A stretch of 49,158 nucleotides of DNA from Bacillus badius NBRC 15713 (GCF_001591605.1 NZ_BCVF01000031.1:1-49158), one strand, 5' to 3'; shown: positions 17,511-25,989, numbered from the stretch's first letter. Translations and numbers: made by a program. Notes: generated by a model from the letters alone, not told the origin.

Positions 17511-17596
17511 ATTATATACTAAGTATATATCTAATAGAAGAATAAAATAGATTATTTTTTCTTTTTCCTTAAAAAAGCCCTTAAAGTATATATACT
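17511..17596 (-). promoter_or_regulatory. Promoter with two palindromic operator candidates (PadR)
   Basis: A 17-bp palindrome TATATACTAAGTATATA (17513-17529) overlaps a TATAAT -10 element read on the minus strand (17516-17511). A second palindrome AGTATATATACT (17585-17596) lies about 70 bases upstream and shares the half-site AGTATAT. Two copies of one half-site over and above a promoter are what an autoregulated PadR operon needs. The -35 is weak (TTCTAT at 17 bases), fitting a tightly controlled promoter. Confidence 0.55.
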
Positions 17597-17599
17597 AAA

Positions 17600-18089
17600 T
17601 AAATATATTCTGAAAGTGCTAAAGAAGAGAATTAGGCTGTATCAAGCGGTTGTTTTCTATCAAGTTTAACTAAAGGCAGCTCGCCATACGCCCTCGTACT
17701 ACAGTGATAAAAATAAGTGCTATTGGCAGCTTCTCTCTTTTTTACTTTCATCTCTTTAGATTGCGGCAAATTATCTTGCTGCGTAATGGTTTGATTACTT
17801 ATATGAATTTTGCACATAATGAAATATAATGTTTATGCTTAACTAAAGGATGACTATTGCCTCTTATCCTTCTCTCAGAAAATCCAAAACTTTACTTGTA
17901 AGAATGTATAATTCTAATGACAAACACGAATGTTGATAAAAAAGTGAGCCCGTTTGAGACCCTCGCTTTCCAAGGAACTATCTGTACAAGTCTATGTGTG
18001 AAACGAATTTTCCTAAAACACAGAGGTAAATTGTGGTAATATAAATAAAAACACTGGCGCTTTTGAATAACCTTAAAGGAGTGGGGTTC
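17600..18089. other. Gene-free intergenic region before the hydrolase gene
   Basis: I see no supported gene. A 61-codon open frame on the minus strand (17632-17817) has no ribosome site and no known domain, though its C-terminal half has protein-like composition and may be a relic. A TAATAT -10-like element at about 18036 precedes the hydrolase gene, without a good -35. Confidence 0.4.
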
Positions 18090-18941
18090 GTGCTTAATTA
18101 TAATCGTTCTTTGTCTTTAGGTTTCGAAGAATACTCGAGTATTGAAAAGGATGGTTATGCAGTTAAGGATGTGTCTTATATAAGTCCATATGGCGGGAAA
18201 GTGCCTGCCTATCTAGTCGTTCCAAATACTGACGGTCTTTTGCCAGCAGTTGTTTTTATGCATCCAGGCCAAGGCAGCCGCTCAACTTTTTTGCTTGAAG
18301 CTGAATCTTTAGCTTCCAAAGGAATAGTCTCTCTTTTAATTGCTGCCCCTGCCATGCGAAGTCAGCCTCCAAAGGACTTATCGGAGGAAGAGCAATTTAA
18401 TCTGATGATCAAGACAATCACTGCGGTTAGTCAATATGCTCAGACAGTAGTTGACATTCAAAGGGGTATTGATCTTCTTTGCAGCTTCGAAAATATTGAT
18501 TCAAACCGTCTTGCCTATATTGGCCATAGTTTGGGTGCGACTTGGGGCGGAGTTCTTGCCGGGGTTGAAGAACGGATTCAATCATATGTTTTAATGGCTG
18601 GGTTCTCCAGTGTATCTGAGTGGCATAAAACAAGTGAGCACCCATTAGCGGCATTGATTCGCACCGCACTCCCCAAACAGCCGTTTCAGAAGTTTATTTC
18701 TGAATTGGAGCCGCTGGATGCAGTTCATTACATAAATAAAGCTGCCCCTGCGTCACTGTTCTTTCAATTTGCTTATGATGACGAATTTGTGCCAAAGCAT
18801 CAAGCAGATACATTCTATTCTGCTGCAAGCTTGCCAAAGAAGATTTCCTGGTATAAAACTGATCATCTTTTCACGAATTGCCGTCTTGCCTATCAAGAAC
18901 GTACCCAGTGGATGATTAAGCAGTTAGGACGGAATGATTGA
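18090..18941 (+). CDS. Alpha/beta hydrolase (dienelactone hydrolase/acetyl-esterase type)
   Basis: The 283-residue hydrolase carries the oxyanion motif VFMHPGQGSR (55-64), the nucleophile elbow GHSLG (145-149, Ser147), an acid in FAYDDEFVPKHQ and the catalytic His in KTDHLF near the end. It probably hydrolyses esters in the cytoplasm. The GTG at 18090 is preferred because AAAGGAG lies 8 bases before it; the TTG at 18063 lies before that site. It stands alone between two terminated units. The substrate is not predictable. Confidence 0.85.
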   Translation: MLNYNRSLSLGFEEYSSIEKDGYAVKDVSYISPYGGKVPAYLVVPNTDGLLPAVVFMHPGQGSRSTFLLEAESLASKGIVSLLIAAPAMRSQPPKDLSEEEQFNLMIKTITAVSQYAQTVVDIQRGIDLLCSFENIDSNRLAYIGHSLGATWGGVLAGVEERIQSYVLMAGFSSVSEWHKTSEHPLAALIRTALPKQPFQKFISELEPLDAVHYINKAAPASLFFQFAYDDEFVPKHQADTFYSAASLPKKISWYKTDHLFTNCRLAYQERTQWMIKQLGRND

Positions 18942-19035
18942 TCAGCGTTCAAGCTTATGAGTCCGTTTCAACAACCTGAATCATTCCAGAATCAGCCGCT
19001 TGAATAGAGCATCACATATAGAAATAGATTAAGAA

Positions 19036-19078
19036 TGATTGAGGCCGCATTCCTCTAGTAAGAAGGCGGCCTCAATCT
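19036..19078. terminator. Shared terminator between convergent genes
   Basis: A 13-bp perfect stem (AGATTGAGGCCGC-type arm at 19036-19048 and its complement at 19066-19078 apart from end bases) lies between the hydrolase stop and the DapA-like stop. The T-runs are short on both sides, but its position suits a bidirectional terminator. Confidence 0.7.
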
Positions 19079-19118
19079 AGTTATTTCAGCGGTTATTTTA
19101 AAATGTTTTTTTCAACAG

Positions 19119-19922
19119 TTAAATATCTTTAATAGGAGAACGGCAGCTTCCCACTTTTATGCCTAAAGAATTATAATGTTTTTTTATGTTTATAATTGTC
19201 TGATGCTGCGTCACTTCATTAATCAGCTGATTGATGTTTCTAAGATCAACCGGCTTATTCATTAAGAGATCATTGAAGGCTTGCTTCATTTCTTTAGGGT
19301 AGACATTCCCTACCATACTGGAAAGTCCGTTGCAGCCCTCCCTTACCTTTTCTGTGAAGTTGACATCCCCTCCAGCAAACATAATAAAATCCTTAGGTAA
19401 ACTTGTGTTCTTATGGCGTTTCACATCGCTTTCTTCTTTCAGTCCTACCAGATTAGCGTGCTTTTGACTCATAAGTGCCTCAAGTGATTCGGCACTCAGC
19501 TCAAACCCTGTTCGGAACGGATTATTATAAAGCACAACGCGCTTCGTTGTGCGGCCCAGCAGCTCATTTATATAGAAAACCGCTTGTTCTTGTGTCGGTT
19601 GGATATATGGAGGAAACTGAATGAGAATCGCATCGAAAACAGAGTCATTCAGCTTCTCGATCAGCTTTATGGCATCCTTGGTTCTTGTAGCTGATACACC
19701 AAACATCAGTTCAACATGTTTAAACTTCTGCTGGTTAAAATAATCAATGATTTGCACTCGCTCTTCGATGCTCATCGAGTTTTGTTCACCTGTAGTAGCA
19801 GATACAAGCAATGACTCTATTCCGTTATAAGTTAAGTACTCAACGATAGGATTAAAGCTTTCAAAATATATGCTCTCATCCTCGTGAAAGGGAGTGGGAA
19901 TAGCCACATTAAAATTTTTCAT
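19119..19922 (-). CDS. DapA-superfamily lyase/aldolase (not the canonical DapA)
   Basis: A 267-residue TIM-barrel protein of the dihydrodipicolinate synthase/N-acetylneuraminate lyase superfamily. The Schiff-base Lys162 is in VGLKEESD, the partner Tyr132 in LYNNPFRTG, and the carboxylate-binding loop is ATTGE (42-46). It is about 30 residues shorter than true DapA and lacks its usual GTTGESPTL context, so it probably cleaves or condenses a different 2-oxo acid with pyruvate. The ATG follows TGGAGGAT. It is 124 bases downstream of the cupin gene on the same strand, and both face the LysR gene, which suggests an inducible degradation pathway. Confidence 0.85.
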   Translation of the reverse strand: MKNFNVAIPTPFHEDESIYFESFNPIVEYLTYNGIESLLVSATTGEQNSMSIEERVQIIDYFNQQKFKHVELMFGVSATRTKDAIKLIEKLNDSVFDAILIQFPPYIQPTQEQAVFYINELLGRTTKRVVLYNNPFRTGFELSAESLEALMSQKHANLVGLKEESDVKRHKNTSLPKDFIMFAGGDVNFTEKVREGCNGLSSMVGNVYPKEMKQAFNDLLMNKPVDLRNINQLINEVTQHQTIINIKKHYNSLGIKVGSCRSPIKDI

Positions 19923-20046
19923 CTATTTAATCCTCCAGTATTCATTACAAAAATTTAGACTTATAGGTTAGATTACATTTCAATGACTACATTGTTTTTA
20001 GTTTGCATAAAATGTGCGTCTGGCAGCTGCCTGCCAGTACTTTTTA

Positions 20047-20577
20047 TTATTTCTTTATCGGCACATCCGGTTTTACTATGTGTCGAGGTGCAGTCCCCAC
20101 TGGCTCTTCCAAAAACCATGTGCCCATTGAAGTAAGAACCGGAACATCCTGGAAAGTAAAAAGAATAGCATCTTCTGTTTCGGAGGTGTTGCAATGCTCA
20201 TGGGAAGACCAAGGCGGAGCCAGGAATAGATCTCCTTTTTCCCATTCAATCTTCTCGCCATCTACGATGCTAAAACCTTTCCCCTGAAATACTAAATTTA
20301 AAGCTACATTCGTATGGCGATGCGGCTTGTTATGCTCACCAGGTTTGAAAACCTGAACTACTACGTTCATCGTTGATGACGTTCCATACGCATCTCCCGT
20401 ATCCTTATGAATGAGCGATAATGTTCCGCGTCCAGCTTCAAGAAAATCCTCTGATACAGACTGATTAAGCAAAGGATAAATATCTTTCCATTTCCAGGAA
20501 CATGCCCGAATGGCCGGCTTCCTGCTCTTTTTCAAAAACTCCCTGTAGCTGATAATACCCGTTCTTTCATTGCTCAT
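20047..20577 (-). CDS. Cupin-domain protein (possible dioxygenase-like)
   Basis: A single-domain cupin of 176 residues. The first cupin motif includes the metal-binding HRH in KPHRHTNVALN with GEHN before it; the second is the PPWSSHEHCN stretch. A conserved W and the FQGKGFSIVDG strand lie between. The layout resembles gentisate or hydroxyanthranilate dioxygenase-type cupins but with only one domain, so binding or isomerase activity is equally possible. The ribosome site is AAGGGGG. It is the first gene after the divergent LysR promoter region. Confidence 0.8.
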   Translation of the reverse strand: MSNERTGIISYREFLKKSRKPAIRACSWKWKDIYPLLNQSVSEDFLEAGRGTLSLIHKDTGDAYGTSSTMNVVVQVFKPGEHNKPHRHTNVALNLVFQGKGFSIVDGEKIEWEKGDLFLAPPWSSHEHCNTSETEDAILFTFQDVPVLTSMGTWFLEEPVGTAPRHIVKPDVPIKK

Positions 20578-20709
20578 TTTGTGAACCCCCTTAAATTTTT
20601 AATCCATAAAAGCATCAATCAAAAGCTTTGTCATCCTAATTGATGTTCCATACTTAATCTAACTACCTTAATAAGTTGGACTTTTATGTTATGAATAGTT
20701 TAAGATAGG

Positions 20710-20743
20710 ATAATTGATAGTTCAATTCAATTATTTGTATAAT
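20710..20743 (+). promoter_or_regulatory. LysR promoter with operator palindrome
   Basis: ATAATTGA (20710-20717) and TCAATTAT (20727-20734) form a perfect 8-bp inverted repeat with a 9-base spacer, the usual LysR-box shape (T-N11-A core). It covers the -35 of TTGATA-18-TATAAT (20714-20743), which would drive the LysR gene. The position between divergent genes is classic for autorepression plus activation of the cupin-lyase operon. Confidence 0.65.
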
Positions 20744-20838
20744 AATGATAGGTTAAAACTATGATTATAACCTGTGTAGTTGTAATCATCGTTTCATTGG
20801 TATTTTGCGGAATGTTTTTTAAACAAGGAGGCTTTAGA

Positions 20839-21753
20839 ATGGAATTAAGACAACTTGAATACTTTTATGCCGTTTGCCAGGAACTTCACTTTACAAAAGC
20901 TGCAGAAAAGGTTGGTATTACCCAGCCTTCTCTAAGCCAGCAAATTAAGTTATTAGAACATGAAATAGGTACACCTTTATTTGATCGCATAGGCAAAAAG
21001 ATAGATCTTACCGAGTCGGGAAAATTACTTTTAAAATATACCCGCAATATTTTTTCGGAAATAGAACAAGCAAAAACGTCAATCAATGAATTGAATGGAC
21101 TTCAAAGGGGAACCCTTTCCATCGGAACCGTATTAACAGTTGAAAATTATCTTATTCCGCCTGCCCTGCTTGATTTTCATCGCCTGTATCCCGCCATTAA
21201 GATATCGGTATTTGGGCTTCGTACTGGGGACATCAAAAAACATTTATTGGAGAATCAGCTGGATTTCGGGATCGTTTTCTTGCCTATGAAAGGGGAAGAA
21301 TTAGAAACAATTTCTTTATATACAGAGGAAATGGCCTTTGCAGTACCCGTTGGCCATCCATTAGAAAAAGAGAGGATATTAGGCTTAGAAGCGTTGCAGA
21401 CAACACCTTCGATCTTGCTTCCGGAAAATTATTTTATCAGGCAGCTTATTAATAAGGCATGTAAGGATTTTGGTTTTGTTCCCGAGCCAGTCTTTGAAAT
21501 TACAACCATGGAATCGTTAATTAATATGGTTATAGAGGGTGCGGGAATAACGATATTGCCTAAACCCTACTTAGAATACCTTAGCCATAGCGGTTTGAAG
21601 ATTATTCCAATTTCACATTCCAATCTTTCTCGGGAAATAGGAATCGTCTACAGAAAAGACAAATATCTGTCTGCCGCCGCACATATTTTCATTAAGAACC
21701 TAAAAGACATGTCGCTTCATTTAAATAACAGGGCAACTGAAAGCACTGACTAA
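20839..21753 (+). CDS. LysR-family transcriptional regulator
   Basis: The 304 residues have the N-terminal LysR helix-turn-helix (FTKAAEKVGITQPSLSQQIKLLE, about 18-40) followed by a two-lobed substrate-binding domain (GTLSIGTVLTVENYLIPP start). The ATG at 20839 follows AAGGAGG. The ATG at 20761 would add a hydrophobic leader that the family lacks. It is divergent from the cupin and DapA-like genes and is most likely their activator; the co-inducer should be an intermediate of that pathway. Confidence 0.93.
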   Translation: MELRQLEYFYAVCQELHFTKAAEKVGITQPSLSQQIKLLEHEIGTPLFDRIGKKIDLTESGKLLLKYTRNIFSEIEQAKTSINELNGLQRGTLSIGTVLTVENYLIPPALLDFHRLYPAIKISVFGLRTGDIKKHLLENQLDFGIVFLPMKGEELETISLYTEEMAFAVPVGHPLEKERILGLEALQTTPSILLPENYFIRQLINKACKDFGFVPEPVFEITTMESLINMVIEGAGITILPKPYLEYLSHSGLKIIPISHSNLSREIGIVYRKDKYLSAAAHIFIKNLKDMSLHLNNRATESTD

Positions 21754-21766
21754 AAAGCTGCACTGG

Positions 21767-21812
21767 CAAATCCCCGCTGAATTCAGGTTTCTTCAGCGGG
21801 GATTTGTCTTAA
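21767..21812 (+). terminator. Terminator of the LysR gene
   Basis: A perfect 15-bp stem (arms 21767-21781 and 21792-21806) with GC-rich core CCCCGC and a 10-base loop, followed by TCTTAAT. It starts 14 bases after the stop. Confidence 0.85.
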
Positions 21813-21875
21813 TCAGAGGATATTCATAGATAGTGGTCACCCAACGAGACTGTCTGAAGTACTTTCTCCAATTAT

Positions 21876-22508
21876 CTAATGTTTGATCGAATTCATTAAC
21901 TGGAAGAAGTATTCAGGCTGATGAGTCTTGTTTAGGCTATACCATGAATGCAACGTGTCCGGTGCGAATACATCCAATTTTTTCAGTACTTCCATGGCAA
22001 ATTCCAGAGGAGCTACCCCTGATGCCGTCACCAAATTCTTATCGGATACGGCAGGTCCCATCTCATAAAACCCTTCTCCTTTATAATCAGGACAAACCAT
22101 TTTCATATACTCCAGGCTGTTGCTCGTATGCTTTCTAGAATCGAGATAGCCCATCGTTGCAAGGCCTTCAGTTGCCCCGCAAATGGCCGCAACAACCGTG
22201 CCAAGCTTTAAAGCTGCACCAATTGTTTTCAGAATAGGTTGATGAATCTCTTCCCTCCACGTGTTCCCGCCGGGTAAAATGATCAGATCTTTACTCCCCA
22301 CCGTACACTCATCAAGGGAAATATCCGGTTTTATATTCACCCCTCCCATTGTCATGATGCTTTCTTTAGTCGTTCCTACCGTAACTACCTTTAAAGGCGC
22401 TATACCTTGTTTGAAATATCTGCCCGAGTTTAATTCAGCAATTAAATATCCGTATTCCCAATCGGACATGGTATGAAATACATACAGATAAGCTTTTTTT
22501 GTTTTCAT
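21876..22508 (-). CDS. DJ-1/PfpI family protein (class I glutamine amidotransferase-like)
   Basis: The 210 residues have the flavodoxin-like DJ-1 fold. The nucleophile-elbow Cys110 is in AAICGATEGLA, the upstream acid Glu18 in SDWEYGY, and the strand DLIILPGGNTW precedes it. Members act as glyoxalase III-type deglycases, stress chaperones or proteases; the closest Bacillus relatives are uncharacterised YoaZ-like proteins. It follows the WYL regulator on the same strand, but a strong hairpin (22551-22583) lies between, so co-transcription would need read-through. Confidence 0.88.
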   Translation of the reverse strand: MKTKKAYLYVFHTMSDWEYGYLIAELNSGRYFKQGIAPLKVVTVGTTKESIMTMGGVNIKPDISLDECTVGSKDLIILPGGNTWREEIHQPILKTIGAALKLGTVVAAICGATEGLATMGYLDSRKHTSNSLEYMKMVCPDYKGEGFYEMGPAVSDKNLVTASGVAPLEFAMEVLKKLDVFAPDTLHSWYSLNKTHQPEYFFQLMNSIKH

Positions 22509-22550
22509 CCAATAACGCTCCCCTCACCATTCATATAGCCTAGTATAAGA

Positions 22551-22583
22551 TAACTTCCCTGACAGCTAACGTCAGGGAAGTTA
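22551..22583 (-). terminator. Perfect hairpin directly after the WYL regulator
   Basis: A 13-bp perfect stem TAACTTCCCTGAC/GTCAGGGAAGTTA with a 7-base loop abuts the regulator stop codon. On the minus strand it is followed by TCTTATAC, a poor T-run, so it could also be a protein site or an attenuating hairpin for the DJ-1 gene. Confidence 0.65.
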
Positions 22584-23546
22584 CTATACTTGATGAAAGT
22601 TGATTAATTCCGACAGAATTTCAATAAGCTTTTTCTTAAGGCTGGCTGGCTCAATAACCTGAAGCGATTTGCCATAGGGCAAAAGCAAATAAGGTACGTA
22701 TGTATGTATCATATCTTTTTCAAGAAAAAACACTGCTTGCTTTGACGTTCGCTCTTGTAAATAATGACCTAAAAACCAATGCTGGCAAATATCATCCAAT
22801 GCCCTTATATCCCCAGTAATAATCACTGAAACAATCTCTTCCTTATTTTCTGTCGTTGGCAGGAGATTCTTCATAAAAAAGTCATATGCAGAAAAGTTTT
22901 CTGTCCGGTTAAACTTATTTTCCGTCACCATCAAGCTTTCCATCCGATCTACCCTGAAACTGCGGAAATCCCTTCTAAGGTGACAAAAGCCAATCACATA
23001 CCATTTATTATTCCAATAAATAATTTTGTACGGATCAACCAGCCTGTACTTGAATAGCTCTGTCCCGCTTTGATGGTAGTGAATATTCACAGAGCAGCCA
23101 TCAGCTACAGCCTGCTCCAGCTCCTTCAAGAAAGGCGTTAATGAAAGGGAACTGATTCGACTGATTACTTCAAGACTAGTTACATGTCGGTTTACCTTTA
23201 CTTCCTGCTCTTGATTCGAATAGTTGCTTAGCTTTGACATCGCCCGATGCAGCGCTTCACCTCCATAATATCCGGCTTCTTCTGCAAAAACGGCAGCGTG
23301 AAACAAAGAGGTTTGCTCCTCAGAATCAAAAAAGAGCGGCGCCTGGATAAAATTGTTTAATAAAGTGTAGCCGCCGTTATGTCCTGTGTCTGAAATGATA
23401 GGCACGCCGCTTGTTGAAAGTGTATCAATGTAACGATATACGCTCCTTATATTCACCTCTAACTTTTCGGAAATTTGCTTTGCAGTTATTTTTTTGCCTG
23501 AACTAAGCATCCATAGGATGGCTAGCATATTGTCCATTTTAGGCAT
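22584..23546 (-). CDS. YafY-type transcriptional regulator with HTH_11 and WYL domains
   Basis: The 320-residue regulator starts with a DeoR/HTH_11 winged helix (KKITAKQISEKLEVNIRSVYRYIDTL, then the wing GHNGGYTLL). The central WYL domain follows (IIYWNNKWYVIGFCHLRRDFRSFRVDRM), and then a WCX-like C-terminal part. WYL domains bind small ligands or nucleic acid and often control stress or defence genes. The start overlaps the preceding small open frame by 8 bases (ATGCCTAA), with AGGTGG as ribosome site. The DJ-1 gene downstream is a plausible target. Confidence 0.9.
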   Translation of the reverse strand: MPKMDNMLAILWMLSSGKKITAKQISEKLEVNIRSVYRYIDTLSTSGVPIISDTGHNGGYTLLNNFIQAPLFFDSEEQTSLFHAAVFAEEAGYYGGEALHRAMSKLSNYSNQEQEVKVNRHVTSLEVISRISSLSLTPFLKELEQAVADGCSVNIHYHQSGTELFKYRLVDPYKIIYWNNKWYVIGFCHLRRDFRSFRVDRMESLMVTENKFNRTENFSAYDFFMKNLLPTTENKEEIVSVIITGDIRALDDICQHWFLGHYLQERTSKQAVFFLEKDMIHTYVPYLLLPYGKSLQVIEPASLKKKLIEILSELINFHQV

Positions 23547-23784
23547 ACAACCCCACCTCTGTCTCGTTAATGTAAGTTGGTCTAATCATTCCGCCATCCG
23601 GCTTGCCTCTCCCCGAAAAGACTTTGATCAACCGCTTCGGGAGCTGGCTGCGGGTAAGCCTGTTCAATGAATTTCCTATGTAAGATGCAGCTCCAAAATA
23701 AAAATAAACCCGTTTTGAAAAAAGATGATCAAAACGGATTCCTTCTTTGCCCAGTGTCAGGAAATGTTTTTGAAGAAATTTCAT
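23539..23784 (-). CDS. Short hypothetical open frame coupled to the WYL gene
   Basis: An 81-residue frame that ends 8 bases inside the WYL regulator gene and begins 30 bases after the ABC permease stop. It is basic in its middle and resembles no family I know. No good ribosome site precedes its ATG. Overlap geometry supports translation; the lack of a site argues against. It may be the tail of a decayed gene. Confidence 0.3.
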   Translation of the reverse strand: MKFLQKHFLTLGKEGIRFDHLFSKRVYFYFGAASYIGNSLNRLTRSQLPKRLIKVFSGRGKPDGGMIRPTYINETEVGLYA

Positions 23785-23814
23785 TAGGCTCTGTCCAAGG
23801 GGTATTAAACCCGC

Positions 23815-24420
23815 TTAGAACGCCTTTCGTTGGTAAATTATAGTGGTGATCCCCCAAGAAATCACATAGACGGTCAGAATAGCAAGTGCCGCACCCGTAT
23901 ATAAAGCCAGGATGGATGCATTGGCAATAAAATCGGTGATGGCTGTTAAGTGCTCAGCTATAAATGATATCATAGGCCGCGCTATCAATGTTAAAATAAC
24001 AAAGCTAATAAGAATAACGGTTGTAATATAGCCTGGTTTAAATATCTGAAATAATGGGAAGGTGAGCCCGGCAAACAATAAGAATAAGCCGCTGCCAATC
24101 GCCACATCAGCTATAGTAAAAGATTGATTGAAAGCAAATAAGGCCAGACTGGTCACCCCAATGGATAAAATCATATATACGATCGCGCCAAGATAGCGTG
24201 ATGCGATAATTTCGGCACGTGTATAAGGCAAGGAGTTTAATAATATATTCGTCTCTGCCTTTTCATCGTACGCATATGTGTTAAACGGAATGAAAATACT
24301 GGAAACCAGAAAAGTCAAAACCGGGGGAACACCCATTATAATAAAGAACAAGATAAAAGGAATAAAGATGATGAGCTGTCTTTTCTGCAGTATGACATCA
24401 CGTCTGATTAAATTAAACAT
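23815..24420 (-). CDS. ABC-2 type permease (YtrC/YtrD-like operon)
   Basis: A 201-residue membrane protein with about six helices and no large extracytoplasmic domain, containing the typical FNTYAYDEKAETNILLNSLPYTRAEIIASRYLGA loop of Bacillus ABC-2 permeases (quoted in parts: DEKAETNILLNSLP). It overlaps the ATPase gene by 8 bases (ATGTTTAA), with AAAGGGGG as ribosome site. Together with the ATPase and GntR-like gene it makes a complete small exporter operon, usually linked to cell-wall antibiotic stress. Confidence 0.85.
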   Translation of the reverse strand: MFNLIRRDVILQKRQLIIFIPFILFFIIMGVPPVLTFLVSSIFIPFNTYAYDEKAETNILLNSLPYTRAEIIASRYLGAIVYMILSIGVTSLALFAFNQSFTIADVAIGSGLFLLFAGLTFPLFQIFKPGYITTVILISFVILTLIARPMISFIAEHLTAITDFIANASILALYTGAALAILTVYVISWGITTIIYQRKAF

Positions 24421-25279
24421 GAGATACGCCCCCTTTCGAGTAGTACATGATATCTTCGAGAGAAGCGCGCTCCATGAGCACTGTGTCTCCGAAAATATCT
24501 TTCACTGCTTGAATATTATCTGTTAATGCCTCAAATCCTGTTGATGCACGCTGAACATGAACAAAAGCCTGTTCAGTGTCTCTATCCAGAAGATCCAACC
24601 CTCCCTTAACGAGCGCATAGTTTTCAGCTACATCATGAACAGACTGATTAAATACCAAGTTCCCACCCTGCATAAAAGCTATATAATCTGCGATGCGGTC
24701 TAAATCCGTTGTAATATGTGTAGAGAAGAAAATCGTGCGGTCACCATCAATCATTAATTCCTGCAAGAGCCCCAACAGTTCTCTCCTAAAAATGGGATCT
24801 AGCCCTGCTGTTGGCTCATCCATGATGATCAGCTCTGCATGATGTGATAGTGCTACCGCTAATGACGCTTTCATCTGCATCCCCTTTGAGAAGGTTTTCA
24901 TTGCTTTATTAAGCGGCAGTTGGAATTTCTCTACATATTGATAAAACAGTGCATCATCCCAGCGTTGATAAGCTGGTGCTACAATACGTTTGATATCCTT
25001 TAAGTTCAGTCCTTCAAAAAACACATTGCCATCATACACAAATCCAATACGTTGCTTGATCGCCTTCTCATGTGTCCTGTAGTCCAACCCGAAAACCTTT
25101 ATTTCCCCGGCATCTGGCCTTAATAAATTCATCATCATTTTTATCGTTGTCGACTTGCCAGCGCCATTTTCTCCAATGAATCCCGTTATAAATCCTTGCT
25201 TCACTTGCAAATCAATAGGTTTAACGGAAAAATCCTTGAATTTTTTTGTCACATTTTTTAATTCAACTACATTTTCCAC
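24413..25279 (-). CDS. ABC transporter ATPase (YtrB-like)
   Basis: A 288-residue ATPase with Walker A GENGAGKST (36-44), signature FSKGMQMKASLAVAL (a relaxed version of LSGGQ, typical of YtrB-like proteins), Walker B ELIIMDEPTAGLD and switch His FFSTHI. A C-terminal accessory domain follows. The GTG at 25279 is preferred over the ATG at 25294, since GAGGAG lies 7 bases before the GTG and this leaves a 4-base gap after the regulator stop. It partners the permease downstream. Confidence 0.88.
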   Translation of the reverse strand: MENVVELKNVTKKFKDFSVKPIDLQVKQGFITGFIGENGAGKSTTIKMMMNLLRPDAGEIKVFGLDYRTHEKAIKQRIGFVYDGNVFFEGLNLKDIKRIVAPAYQRWDDALFYQYVEKFQLPLNKAMKTFSKGMQMKASLAVALSHHAELIIMDEPTAGLDPIFRRELLGLLQELMIDGDRTIFFSTHITTDLDRIADYIAFMQGGNLVFNQSVHDVAENYALVKGGLDLLDRDTEQAFVHVQRASTGFEALTDNIQAVKDIFGDTVLMERASLEDIMYYSKGGVSHV

Positions 25280-25283
25280 TTTC

Positions 25284-25655
25284 TCACTCCTCATATAAAA
25301 TCTTCATTAGCTGCTGCAGTTCATCGAGTGATAGCCCCATTTCTCTGCTATTCGCTATGACGGCGCTCAGCTGTTCCTCGATGACCCTCAGTTTCTTCTC
25401 TCTCATGACCTCTACATTTTGCTCTGCGACAAAAGAGCCTTTGCCGACAATAGAATAAATAAAGCCAGCCTTCTCCAGCTCCTCATAGGCGCGTTTCGTC
25501 GTAATGACACTAACTTGCAAGTCCTTCGCGAGTTTGCGCATAGAAGGGATGGCTGCCCCCTCCCGCAATTCGCCTGCTAAAATAAACGATTTAATTTGAT
25601 TAGTAATTTGTTCATAAATCGGCTCCTTTGAACTGTTGGAAATAATTATTTTCAT
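25284..25655 (-). CDS. GntR-family regulator, YtrA subfamily
   Basis: A short GntR protein of 123 residues: winged helix with EGAAIPSMRKLAKDLQVSVITTKRAYEELEKAGFIYSIVGKGSFV (quoted in parts: SMRKLAKDLQVS, KRAYEELEKAGFI), then only a short helical dimerisation tail of about 45 residues, the YtrA signature. It starts the operon with its own ATPase and permease. YtrA proteins repress such operons until cell-wall-active antibiotics appear. The operator is at 25726-25762. Confidence 0.92.
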   Translation of the reverse strand: MKIIISNSSKEPIYEQITNQIKSFILAGELREGAAIPSMRKLAKDLQVSVITTKRAYEELEKAGFIYSIVGKGSFVAEQNVEVMREKKLRVIEEQLSAVIANSREMGLSLDELQQLMKILYEE

Positions 25656-25725
25656 GCCAATCCCTCTTCTTTATTTTTTAGAAATACAGTAGTAATCGCT
25701 CTTCTTTTCCCTTCAAAACCGACAT

Positions 25726-25768
25726 GTATATATTGTGTATATATCACATGTACAATATATACAAAAAT
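25726..25768 (-). promoter_or_regulatory. Operator and promoter of the YtrA-like operon
   Basis: GTATATATTGT (25726-25736) and ACAATATATAC (25752-25762) form a perfect 11-bp inverted repeat with a 15-base spacer. On the minus strand it overlaps TTGTAT-17-TATACA, the likely promoter. Long arms with a spacer near 13-15 match the kind of site used by YtrA-type dimers. Confidence 0.7.
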
Positions 25769-25989
25769 CAAGCGTTTTGCAACCATTTTTTTCCGAAAAG
25801 AAAGGATACTTGATCTATCACTTTTAAAAATAATAGCGTACATTCACATCCTTTTACGGAGGAATACCCCTATTTTAAAACGGTGAAGTGCGCCTGCCTT
25901 GTACCACTTTATCCACGTTTTCAGCTGTTTTCTATCTCAGCGTCCACCTGTTTAATACGTCCGCTTTATAACTAACTCTCGTATCCATT
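25769..25989. other. Gene-free spacer upstream of the YtrA-like operon
   Basis: Nothing supported lies between the operator and the terminator near 26 kb. Open frames here have no ribosome site and overlap the operator. Confidence 0.4.

Noticed and set aside
17632-17817. 61-codon minus-strand frame upstream of the hydrolase gene
   Set aside because: No ribosome site, no domain; kept only as a remark in the intergenic entry.
25652-25843. 63-codon frame upstream of the YtrA-like gene
   Set aside because: It runs through the operator and promoter and has no ribosome site.
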